Position numbers and translations under genes: made by a program | Notes under the pieces: generated by a model | What the model was told of the DNA's origin: nothing | Databases searched by the model: none | The model's input: only the letters and a program-made list of their open reading frames with translations | DNA from: UBA3537 sp049889395 | GTDB lineage: Bacteria > Bacteroidota > Bacteroidia > Flavobacteriales > Flavobacteriaceae | NCBI GenBank assembly: GCA_049889395.1 | Contig: JBMHDM010000001.1 | Coordinates: 1 to 30,149 of the forward strand | Direction of reading: 5' to 3' | DNA length: 30,149 nucleotides | Shown: one piece after another, positions 7,388 to 14,072 of the stretch | Layout: each line of letters opens with the position of its first letter | Numbering within the stretch: position 1 is the first letter of the stretch

Positions 7388-9301
7388 ATGTTAAACGTTC
7401 ATCAACTCACAATTGCCTTTCAAGGGGAGGATTTGTTTCAAAATATTTCGTTCCGATTACAATCCGGAAACCGCGTGGGTTTGATAGGAAAAAATGGTGC
7501 TGGAAAATCGACACTTCTAAAAATTATTTCGGGTGAATTAGAGTACAGTTCAGGACAAATTAGTTTTGAAAAAAAGAATCTCAAAATAGGATTTTTAAAA
7601 CAAGATATTGACTTCGTCTATGGCCGTACGGTACTGGAAGAATCATACGAAGCTTTTTCCGAAATTAAGGGTCTTGAACAACGATTAGAATTTATAAACA
7701 CCGAGCTGGCCGAACGAACCGATTATGAGAGCCAGAACTATACAGATTTAATGATTGAGTTAAATGAGGTACAGCATCAGTATGAAATTCTGGGCGGATA
7801 TAATTATCAAGGAGATACCGAAAAAATATTGATCGGTTTAGGGTTTAAACGAGAAGATTTTAACAAGCTTACAGATACTTTTTCTGGTGGTTGGCGTATG
7901 CGAATTGAATTGGCCAAACTTCTCCTTCAACAAAATGATATTTTACTCTTGGATGAGCCAACCAATCACTTGGATATTGAGTCGATTATTTGGTTGGAGC
8001 AATTCTTAAAAAATTATTCGGGAGCCGTTGTAATTGTATCTCACGACAAGATGTTTTTGGATCATGTGACCAATCGCACCATAGAAATTGTTTTGGGTCA
8101 TATTTATGATATACCAAAGCCCTATTCGAAATACTTGCTGCTTCGGGCGGAACAAAAAGCCCTTCAATTGGCAGCTCAAAAAAATCAACAAAAACATATT
8201 GAGTACACCGAAAAACTCATCGAAAAGTTTAGAGCTAAAGCCTCCAAGGCCACAATGGCTCAATCATTGATAAAGAAGTTAGACAAGATTGAACGCATTC
8301 GCGTAGATCAGGACGATAATAGCGTCATGAGTGTTCGCTTTCCAATTTCAGTAACACCAGGCAAAGTTGTTATCGAAGCCACTGCTATTTCAAAATCTTA
8401 TGGTGATTTGGAAGTTTTGAAAAATATTGATTTGATGGTTGAAAGAGGACAAAAAATCGCTTTTGTGGGTCAAAACGGTCAAGGGAAATCAACACTAGCC
8501 AAAATTTTAGTTGGCGATCTCTTTTCACAAGGAGAGATCAAGTTGGGTCACAATGTTAAGGTGGGTTATTTTGCCCAAAATCAGGCCGAGTACTTGGACG
8601 GGCAAAAGACGGTTTTGGATACCATGATTGATGAGGCCAATGAGACCAACCGTTCCAAGGTCCGTGATATTTTAGGGGCCTTTTTGTTTCGTGGTGAGTC
8701 TGTAGAAAAATACGTCAGCGTATTGTCTGGAGGCGAGCGTAACAGGTTAGCTTTAGCCAAATTATTACTAAAACCGCTTAACGTTTTGGTCATGGACGAA
8801 CCAACTAATCACTTGGATATTCAGTCAAAGAATGTTTTAAAATCTGCGCTAAAGAACTTTCAAGGAACTTTGCTTTTGGTTTCTCATGATCGGGAATTTT
8901 TACAAGGATTGAATGATGTTGTTTACGAATTTAAAGATCAAAAAATCAAACCCTATTTAGGCGATATAGACTTTTATTTAGAACAACGTCAGTTGGAAAA
9001 TCTGCGTGAAGCTGAACGTAAAACCATTATAAAGGCAACCCCCAAAGTAACCAGTAATAAGCAGTCCTATGAACTTCAGAAACAATTAAAATCATTAAAT
9101 AACCGCTTGAGCAAAGTGGAGTCTTCTATTTCTTCTTTGGAGAAGGAGATTAAAGCGATTGATTTGGAACTCGAAATTAATTACGATCAAACTGTTTCAA
9201 GTCCTAATTTTTTTGATGCTTATCAAGCCAAAAAATCAAAATTAGAGGGACTCATGAGTCAATGGGAGTCCCTTACCGAATCCATAGAACAGCTGAGCTG
9301 A
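7388..9301 (+). CDS. ABC-F family ATPase (Uup/YheS-like)
   Basis: The 637-residue protein is a soluble twin-ATPase without membrane domain, characteristic of ABC-F ribosome-associated proteins. The first domain has Walker A GKNGAGKST (34-42), signature FSGGWRMR and Walker B LLLDEPTNHLD. After a charged helical linker, the second domain has GQNGQGKST (about 361-369), signature LSGGERNR and VLVMDEPTNHLD. A C-terminal coiled coil (about 560-637, starting near NKQSYELQKQLKSLNNRLSK) is as in Uup/YheS-type members. Likely role: resolving stalled or awkward translation; there is no specific sign of antibiotic resistance. Its TGA overlaps the next ATG by one base. Confidence 0.9.
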   Translation: MLNVHQLTIAFQGEDLFQNISFRLQSGNRVGLIGKNGAGKSTLLKIISGELEYSSGQISFEKKNLKIGFLKQDIDFVYGRTVLEESYEAFSEIKGLEQRLEFINTELAERTDYESQNYTDLMIELNEVQHQYEILGGYNYQGDTEKILIGLGFKREDFNKLTDTFSGGWRMRIELAKLLLQQNDILLLDEPTNHLDIESIIWLEQFLKNYSGAVVIVSHDKMFLDHVTNRTIEIVLGHIYDIPKPYSKYLLLRAEQKALQLAAQKNQQKHIEYTEKLIEKFRAKASKATMAQSLIKKLDKIERIRVDQDDNSVMSVRFPISVTPGKVVIEATAISKSYGDLEVLKNIDLMVERGQKIAFVGQNGQGKSTLAKILVGDLFSQGEIKLGHNVKVGYFAQNQAEYLDGQKTVLDTMIDEANETNRSKVRDILGAFLFRGESVEKYVSVLSGGERNRLALAKLLLKPLNVLVMDEPTNHLDIQSKNVLKSALKNFQGTLLLVSHDREFLQGLNDVVYEFKDQKIKPYLGDIDFYLEQRQLENLREAERKTIIKATPKVTSNKQSYELQKQLKSLNNRLSKVESSISSLEKEIKAIDLELEINYDQTVSSPNFFDAYQAKKSKLEGLMSQWESLTESIEQLS

Positions 9302-9483
9302 TGAAAGAATATTTTTACCAATGTCCTTACTGTTGGGAACAAGTTTCGTTGTTAGTTGATGTGTCTCAAGCTCAGCAAAACTACATTGAAGATTGTGAAG
9401 TGTGTTGTAATCCGATCGAATTCCATATTCATTGTTCGGCTAACGAAATGCAATATTTGGACGCCCGAAATATTGAGCAATAA
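9301..9483 (+). CDS. CPxCG cysteine-rich small protein
   Basis: Starting at the ATG that overlaps the stop of the ABC-F gene (TGATG), this gives a 60-residue protein. It has two Cys pairs, CPYC near residue 8 and CEVCC near residue 32, plus a later Cys. This fits the small CPXCG-motif cysteine-rich family, presumed to bind zinc. The longer frame from 9262 runs inside the ABC-F gene and was not used. The overlap suggests translational coupling with the ABC-F ATPase. Function unknown. Confidence 0.8.
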   Translation: MKEYFYQCPYCWEQVSLLVDVSQAQQNYIEDCEVCCNPIEFHIHCSANEMQYLDARNIEQ

Positions 9484-9527
9484 GAAGAGATTTCTAATAA
9501 AATTCTTTTAAAATTAGAAAAAGGTTG

Positions 9528-9535
9528 TATATTTG
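9528..9535 (+). promoter_or_regulatory. -7 box of the tRNA-fMet gene
   Basis: TATATTTG is an exact TAnnTTTG, placed 11 bp before the mature tRNA 5' end. No TTG was found about 20 bp further upstream. Confidence 0.5.
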
Positions 9536-9546
9536 TTGTCCTATAT

Positions 9547-9619
<73 letters not shown>

Positions 9620-9629
9620 CTAAAACAAT

Positions 9630-9668
9630 AAAACGGTTGTACTATAATTTAGCGAACCGTTTTTTTTT
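9630..9668 (+). terminator. Terminator after tRNA-fMet
   Basis: AAAACGGTT (9630-9638) and AACCGTTTT (9655-9663) form a perfect 9-bp stem with a 16-base loop, running into a T tract. It overlaps the early in-frame ATG at 9637, which argues that the following gene starts at 9679. Confidence 0.85.
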
Positions 9669-9678
9669 ATTTTTGAAT

Positions 9679-10080
9679 ATGGCTAAATCATGGCAGGAGA
9701 AATTTTTTTTAAAAAAGAATTTTGAAATAAAATCGATTCAAAAGAATTTTTGGGGTCATGCTGTTGGAACAAAAATGTTAATACCCACCCCTTTTATGAT
9801 TCAAGAATATATTAATCATATTGAGTTAGGTTGTCTTTCAGACGTTAAAATTATGAGAAAAGACTTGGCAATTGAATATGGTGTGGATTTTACTTGTCCA
9901 ATGACTACTGGTATTTTTTTGAGAATTGTAGCAGAATATAATTATGAGAAATTCAGCCAGAATGAAACTGAAATATGTCCATTTTGGAGAATTATAGACC
10001 CCAATAGTAAATTTTCTGACAGACTCTCATTTGACAACAAATTTATCATCAATAAAAGGCGTGAAGAAATTCATTATTAA
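9679..10080 (+). CDS. MGMT-family / alkyltransferase-like protein
   Basis: From the ATG at 9679 the protein is 133 residues and starts MAKSWQEKFF; the in-frame ATG at 9637 lies in the tRNA terminator and was rejected. Segments GTKMLIPTP, DVKIMRKDLAIEYG and TCPMTTGIFLRIVAEYNYE match a small family annotated as MGMT family protein, related to the DNA-binding domain of O6-alkylguanine-DNA alkyltransferase. The position of the reactive PCHR motif reads PFWRII, so there is no acceptor cysteine. It should therefore bind DNA lesions or nucleic acid rather than repair directly, like the alkyltransferase-like (ATL) proteins. It is a single gene between two terminators. Confidence 0.65.
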   Translation: MAKSWQEKFFLKKNFEIKSIQKNFWGHAVGTKMLIPTPFMIQEYINHIELGCLSDVKIMRKDLAIEYGVDFTCPMTTGIFLRIVAEYNYEKFSQNETEICPFWRIIDPNSKFSDRLSFDNKFIINKRREEIHY

Positions 10081-10175
10081 TTTAAATTACTTTGAATAAG
10101 CTGTAGACATGTTTGCCAACTCAAAATCGTTGGGTGTAAAAATGTTCAATATTTCCAATGATTTATCTGCCAATC

Positions 10176-10206
10176 AAAGCCAAGTGTAAATCCGTTTGGC
10201 TTTTTT
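10176..10206 (+). terminator. Terminator after the MGMT-family gene
   Basis: AAAGCCAA (10176-10183) and TTGGCTTT (10196-10203) form a perfect 8-bp stem with a 12-base loop, followed by T residues to 10206. It also separates the convergent XRE gene. Confidence 0.82.
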
Positions 10207-10220
10207 ATTTGACTTAAGAA

Positions 10221-10433
10221 TTAAGGAAGTTTGAATAAATCCTCAACCCTGCAATCCAGTGTGGATGCGATTTTTAAAGCCAAAACTGTAGATGGGACAT
10301 AAATACCATTTTCAATAGCATTTATGCTTTTTCTCGACACTTCAACAGCTACCGAAAGTTCTTGTTGTGTAAATCCAGATGACTTTCTGTACTCCTCCAA
10401 ATTATTTAGAAGTTTTGCGTGATTCCTTCCCAA
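10221..10433 (-). CDS. XRE-family HTH transcriptional regulator
   Basis: The 70-residue protein is almost entirely a helix-turn-helix of the Cro/C1 (XRE) type: RKSSGFTQQELSVAVEVSRK followed by SINAIENGIYVPS, then LALKIASTLDCRVEDLFKLP. There is no extra sensor domain. The start at 10433 lies 3 bp after the stop of the upstream membrane protein, so the two genes are surely co-transcribed. Small XRE proteins paired with a membrane protein often repress their own operon; the repeats at the promoter further upstream are possible sites. Confidence 0.88.
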   Translation of the reverse strand: MGRNHAKLLNNLEEYRKSSGFTQQELSVAVEVSRKSINAIENGIYVPSTVLALKIASTLDCRVEDLFKLP

Positions 10434-10436
10434 AAT

Positions 10437-10832
10437 TTATTTTTTTTCAAACTCTTCAACTGCGTCTGTTAATTCTTTACCAGTGTTAGGGTAGAGATAT
10501 CCAGCGATTAGAGTCCCCAGGCCAATAAAACCTACCAAAGCTCCAAAGCCCTCTAATATTCTTCCCATAACTAAGTAGCCAAGACAATAAAGTCCAACTC
10601 CAACAAAAATCGTGATGACGCCATTTCTACGGTAATCAATGGGTTCTTTTTTTCGCTCCTCAAAAATTTTTAATAATTCTTCAACTTTTGCAGGGTCATT
10701 CAGGTTTTTGGAGATCTCAAGAACAGTTTCTCTTTTTCCTTTTCCTTCATAGTATAACCAAATAAAAACAGCTACAGGAACGATGATGCCTGTTAATATG
10801 GCTAGAACGGGTATGATAGTACTTTCATTCAT
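10437..10832 (-). CDS. DUF6249-like membrane protein
   Basis: The 131-residue protein has three predicted membrane helices (about 6-28, 71-89, 93-113). Between the first and second lies a charged cytosolic-looking segment (29-70) containing VEELLKIFEERKKEP; the tail ends LTDAVEEFEKK. Arrangement and composition resemble DUF6249 proteins of Bacteroidota, assigned from memory of the family. It is first in a two-gene operon with the XRE regulator and has its own strong promoter. Role unknown; it may act in signalling or as a membrane anchor for the regulator. Confidence 0.6.
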   Translation of the reverse strand: MNESTIIPVLAILTGIIVPVAVFIWLYYEGKGKRETVLEISKNLNDPAKVEELLKIFEERKKEPIDYRRNGVITIFVGVGLYCLGYLVMGRILEGFGALVGFIGLGTLIAGYLYPNTGKELTDAVEEFEKK

Positions 10833-10848
10833 AATAAGATTTGTTTTA

Positions 10849-10897
10849 AATGTAACGCAAACGTAACATTTTTTTAATGAGTAGCAAAGGTTACATT
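10849..10897 (-). promoter_or_regulatory. Promoter and GTTAC-repeat operator of the DUF6249/XRE operon
   Basis: On the minus strand, TTTG (plus 10885-10888), a 19-bp spacer and TACGTTTG (10858-10865) give an exact Bacteroidota -33/-7 promoter. The core is wrapped by repeats: minus-strand GTTACGTTTGCGTTACA has two GTTAC copies 11 bp apart across the -7 box. AATGTAAC (10849-10856) and GTTACATT (10890-10897) form an 8-bp inverted repeat flanking the whole promoter. This is a likely binding site for the XRE protein encoded in the same operon. Confidence 0.65.
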
Positions 10898-10912
10898 AAT
10901 TTTTTTTATTAG

Positions 10913-11698
10913 TTATAATACAATCGTCCCTTTAAAATAAGTAACGGCCGCGCCACTAATTTGTACCCGCTCGCCTTTATATTCACAATCGAGATCTCCC
11001 ATTCGATTGGAGAGTTGCCGGGCTTTCATCCTTGTTTTACCCAATTTTTTATACCAATATGGAATAAGTGTACAATGTGCGGAACCGGTTACGGGATCTT
11101 CTAAAATGGACGCTTGCGGTGTAAAAAATCGTGATACAAAATCACAAGTATTACCAAGGGCTGTTACAATGACTCCACCTGGGCTTAAGTTAATTTGATC
11201 AAAAATATCTCGATTAATTATTAAAGTTTCAATGTCCTGTTGTGTGTCATAAATCAATAAATAATCGCGGGCTTTATAAACTTCTTTAGGTGCCATGCTT
11301 AAGGCCTTTGCAACAGCATCGGGAAGAGATGCAGTCATTCCAGCTCTTGTCGGGAAATCCAAACAATAATTATCGTGATATTTTTTGACAAAAAGTGAAC
11401 CGCTTTTGGTCTTGTAATGAATGGTTTTTTTATTATAATTCAAATGATTAAATAAACAATGGGAGGTAGCCAAAGTAGCATGACCACACAGATCAATTTC
11501 AATTTCTGGAGTAAACCAACGTAACGCAACATGCTTGCCCCTGTCAATAAAGAAAGCCGTTTCCGCAACGGCATTTTCCTTGGCAATATTCAACATCAAT
11601 TCATCCGGTAGCCAAGATTTTAAAGGAATTATACACGCAGGATTACCTCCAAACGAACATGTGGTAAAGGCATTAATTTGATACAGTGATAGCTTCAT
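10913..11698 (-). CDS. PhzF-family isomerase
   Basis: The 261-residue protein has the two-lobed PhzF fold: FGGNPACIIPL near the N-terminus, AVAETAFF with the catalytic-position Glu46, FTPEIEIDLCGHATLATSH, then EDPVTGSAHCTLIPYW in the second half. PhzF acts in phenazine synthesis, but most homologues, like this one without phenazine neighbours, are stand-alone isomerases of unknown substrate. It is cytoplasmic. It is divergent from the gene at 11789; TATCTTTA just before its start is a weak -7 candidate. Confidence 0.9.
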   Translation of the reverse strand: MKLSLYQINAFTTCSFGGNPACIIPLKSWLPDELMLNIAKENAVAETAFFIDRGKHVALRWFTPEIEIDLCGHATLATSHCLFNHLNYNKKTIHYKTKSGSLFVKKYHDNYCLDFPTRAGMTASLPDAVAKALSMAPKEVYKARDYLLIYDTQQDIETLIINRDIFDQINLSPGGVIVTALGNTCDFVSRFFTPQASILEDPVTGSAHCTLIPYWYKKLGKTRMKARQLSNRMGDLDCEYKGERVQISGAAVTYFKGTIVL

Positions 11699-11731
11699 GA
11701 CATAAAGATAATAATTACTTAAAACACTTGT

Positions 11732-11763
11732 CTTGCATAACGCAAGTAATTTTGTTATATTTG
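11732..11763 (+). promoter_or_regulatory. Promoter with overlapping inverted repeat
   Basis: TTG (11733-11735), a 20-bp spacer and the exact -7 box TATATTTG (11756-11763) form a good Bacteroidota promoter 25 bp before the next gene. The inverted repeat CTTGC-ATAAC-GCAAG (11732-11746) covers the -33 element and could be an operator. The gap is shared with the divergent PhzF gene. Confidence 0.55.
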
Positions 11764-11788
11764 AAATTATTAACCAAAAAAAATAGAA

Positions 11789-12535
11789 ATGAGAAATTTA
11801 ATTGTTATTTGTTTGATGTTTTTAGGTGTAAATCTATCAGCACAAGTTGCCAAGTCGCGTTACATTAAAGTAGACGAAGATAAAGGCGAGCAGGTCTATG
11901 AAGCCATGAAGGCCAAAACTCAGAAGTACAATCAATCTGCTGAGAAAGGGGCTCATTACACGTTTTACATCCAGACAGGGAATCGCTCAGGAGAATTGTT
12001 TCGAGCTAGAATTGAGCAAAGTATGGCTGCTTATGATGAGCCAGGAGACCCAGAGGAATATGAAATGTGGAGTGAAACTGTAGAGCCATACATAACCAAT
12101 GATCTGCCCCAGGTGTGGACCTATAATAAAAATATATCTCATGAAGTGACTGATCTCTGTGAAAAACCGCTACGTCAGGTATTATTCTATAACGTTGATC
12201 CAGCAAAATCAGACGACTTTTGGACGTTTAGAAAACGCGTTTACGATGCCGTTGTAGCATCTGAAGCACAATTAGATATGGGCGTTTGGACTGTTATGGC
12301 AGGAAATCGTGGTTTGAACGTTTTGGTTGGATTTGCGCATGCCGATCATGCCGAAATGGAGGCCGACGGTACTGAGGAGTGGTCAAAAGTGGTAGAAGCT
12401 TACAATGAAGCGCATGGAGAGGGTCAATTTGCGACGGACAATGCCAAAATGAGAGCAAGTTTATCACAATGGGGCAATAGCCGTCAGTTGTGGACATTTT
12501 TACCAGAATTAAGTTCGCCATGCCCTACACCGTAA
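11789..12535 (+). CDS. Secreted protein of unknown function
   Basis: I do not recognise this 248-residue protein. It starts with a signal peptide (cut near LSAQ, residue 19), so it is exported to the periplasm or beyond. The mature part is acidic and Trp/Tyr-rich, with two halves that could be related (VDEDKGEQVYEAMKAKTQKY near the start and PAKSDDFWTFRKRVYDAVVA in the second half). Such a pattern is reminiscent of tandem alpha+beta dimeric domains, but this is a guess. There is no catalytic motif, lipobox or T9SS sorting domain. It is monocistronic, with its own promoter and terminator. Confidence 0.75.
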   Translation: MRNLIVICLMFLGVNLSAQVAKSRYIKVDEDKGEQVYEAMKAKTQKYNQSAEKGAHYTFYIQTGNRSGELFRARIEQSMAAYDEPGDPEEYEMWSETVEPYITNDLPQVWTYNKNISHEVTDLCEKPLRQVLFYNVDPAKSDDFWTFRKRVYDAVVASEAQLDMGVWTVMAGNRGLNVLVGFAHADHAEMEADGTEEWSKVVEAYNEAHGEGQFATDNAKMRASLSQWGNSRQLWTFLPELSSPCPTP

Positions 12536-12556
12536 TTTCTATTCTAAAAAAAATGG

Positions 12557-12584
12557 ACACCCTCTCATGAGGGTGTTTTTTTTT
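12557..12584. terminator. Bidirectional terminator
   Basis: ACACCCTC (12557-12564) and GAGGGTGT (12569-12576) form a perfect 8-bp stem with a TCAT loop, followed by a 9-T run on the plus strand. An A-run lies upstream, giving T's on the minus strand after a CCA. It can therefore also serve the convergent GH53 gene. Confidence 0.88.
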
Positions 12585-12605
12585 GCCTTTTAAGTCAATC
12601 GTATA

Positions 12606-13688
12606 TCAAGGTATTTCAAACACATCAAGAACAGGAAGTGCCCTATTATTAAAATCAAATAGAGCTTGATTTTCCCAAGGCGATCCTTCGTATGACTCCG
12701 GTCCATCCCAAGCGATTAGCTCTGCTCCCCAATAGGCAAAACCAATTCCGCTTTCAAGGGTTGTGACAATAGTCTTTAAGTCGTTCAAAAATTGTTTTTG
12801 GCCTACAGGAGAAGCTGGGTAATTGGGCAAAATAAGTTGATCTTCAAGGCCTACAATATTATTGGTCCAATCGTTCCAGTCCAATGTAAAGGGGTATGCC
12901 GTTTCGGCAATCATAATATCCTTGGCGTATGAGGATTGTAGTTGATATAAATTGTACTCAAGCTGGTCTAATGATTTTCCATGCCAAAGGGGATAGTATG
13001 AAATCCCAATAATATCATAATCAAGTGTATTTACTTGATCAAAAAACACATCGGCACCTTGGTATCCCGCATAATGAAGCATAATTTTTGTTTCCACAGA
13101 ATGTTCTCTAACCGCTCGAATCCCTTCGTTTAAAAGCTCCAAAAATTGATTAGGATTTTGAAATAAATTTCCCTCAGGAAACAACAGACCATTATTAATT
13201 TCATTACCTATTTGTATGATATTTGGAGAAATCTGGTTCACAATGTTTTTAGTATGGCTATAAACACTGTCTTTCAAACTTGCGTAGGGGATACCTTGCC
13301 AGTTTTGAGGGGTTTCTTGATGTCCTGGATCTGCCCATGTATCAGAATAGTGTAGCGTTAAATAAATATCAAATCCCATGGACTTTAATTGATCTGAAAA
13401 AGATTTTACAGCCTCAATACCATAATATTGGTCGGATGGATTGACCCACAAACGTAGACGAATGGTATTAACACCATTGGATTTTAAAAGACTCAAAAAA
13501 TCAGCGGGATGACCATATTCATCAAAAAATATTGGATTTGTAGATTGAATTTTTGGAAAGGACGAAATATCAACAGCTGAAATGAATTCTATTTCAATGG
13601 ATTGATTTGGTGTTGAATTGGATTCTGATTCTGAACAACAAAAAACACTTAAAATAATCAGCAAAACTAGAATTCTATTTTTTCTCAT
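12606..13688 (-). CDS. GH53 endo-beta-1,4-galactanase lipoprotein
   Basis: The 360-residue protein is exported and lipid-anchored (SVFCCSES; Cys17 or Cys18). The rest is one GH53 TIM barrel: SAVDISSFPKI at the start, GVNTIRLRLWVNPSD, LTLHYSDTWADPGHQ, IIQIGNEINNG with the predicted acid/base Glu163, and MIAETAYPF with the predicted nucleophile Glu262, ending in a Trp/Gly-rich GIGFAYWGAELIAW. GH53 enzymes cut beta-1,4-galactan (arabinogalactan type I). It is alone on the minus strand, head-to-head with the beta-glucan operon across a 384-bp gap. Its substrate does not match the neighbouring enzymes, so it is either a separate galactan gene or part of a mixed-polysaccharide response. Confidence 0.92.
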   Translation of the reverse strand: MRKNRILVLLIILSVFCCSESESNSTPNQSIEIEFISAVDISSFPKIQSTNPIFFDEYGHPADFLSLLKSNGVNTIRLRLWVNPSDQYYGIEAVKSFSDQLKSMGFDIYLTLHYSDTWADPGHQETPQNWQGIPYASLKDSVYSHTKNIVNQISPNIIQIGNEINNGLLFPEGNLFQNPNQFLELLNEGIRAVREHSVETKIMLHYAGYQGADVFFDQVNTLDYDIIGISYYPLWHGKSLDQLEYNLYQLQSSYAKDIMIAETAYPFTLDWNDWTNNIVGLEDQLILPNYPASPVGQKQFLNDLKTIVTTLESGIGFAYWGAELIAWDGPESYEGSPWENQALFDFNNRALPVLDVFEIP

Positions 13689-14072
13689 TCAGAACTGTTC
13701 AGAAAAACACAAAAATAAACACCAACTAAAATAAGTTTAATTTTTAAATCATAAAAATGATTCTTTGATTAATAATTTTTGTGAAAAATTTATAAGAACG
13801 GGGTAGTGTACTGTAATGTTGTGGTGAATAAAAGTATGATACAAGTTTTGGAATTGTAATTTCTCAACCTGTAAAGGATTGTTTTATATTCTTAAACTAC
13901 CAATAAAAGGGTGTGATAAAAAGATAAAGTTTATTTGTGTTTATTCGTCATATGTATATGTTTTGTTGTGTTTAATTATTTCAGCAAACTTAAAATTAAG
14001 TGTATTTTGAACTCCCGAAAATTATAACTAACATAATAATTAACCAATTTAATTGTTCGAAAAAAAAACTTA
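13689..14072. promoter_or_regulatory. 384-bp divergent control region, GH53 / beta-glucan operon
   Basis: No gene is visible. For the plus-strand operon, TTTG (13934-13937), a 19-bp spacer and TATGTTTT (13957-13964) form a near-consensus promoter about 100 bp before the phosphorylase start. A tandem 10-bp repeat with one mismatch, GTTTATTTGT/GTTTATTCGT (13929-13948), overlaps its -33 element. The inverted repeat ACTTAA-AA-TTAAGT (13988-14001) lies in the leader. For GH53, the minus strand has an exact -7 box TATTTTTG (plus 13710-13717) and a direct repeat TTCAGAA-CTG-TTCAGAA (13688-13704) at the start codon. AATCAT-AAAA-ATGATT (13747-13762) is a small hairpin of unclear meaning. Confidence 0.5.

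Noticed and set aside
9262..9300. Extended CPxCG protein starting inside the ABC-F gene
   Set aside because: The extra residues are a shadow of the ABC-F C-terminus in another frame; the TGATG overlap start is the usual arrangement.
9637..9678. ATG at 9637 as start of the MGMT-family gene
   Set aside because: It lies within the tRNA terminator hairpin; the conserved protein begins MAKSWQEK at 9679.
14003..14009. TATTTTG before the phosphorylase gene as a -7 box
   Set aside because: It is one base too short for TAnnTTTG and has no TTG at a suitable distance; the site at 13934-13964 is better.
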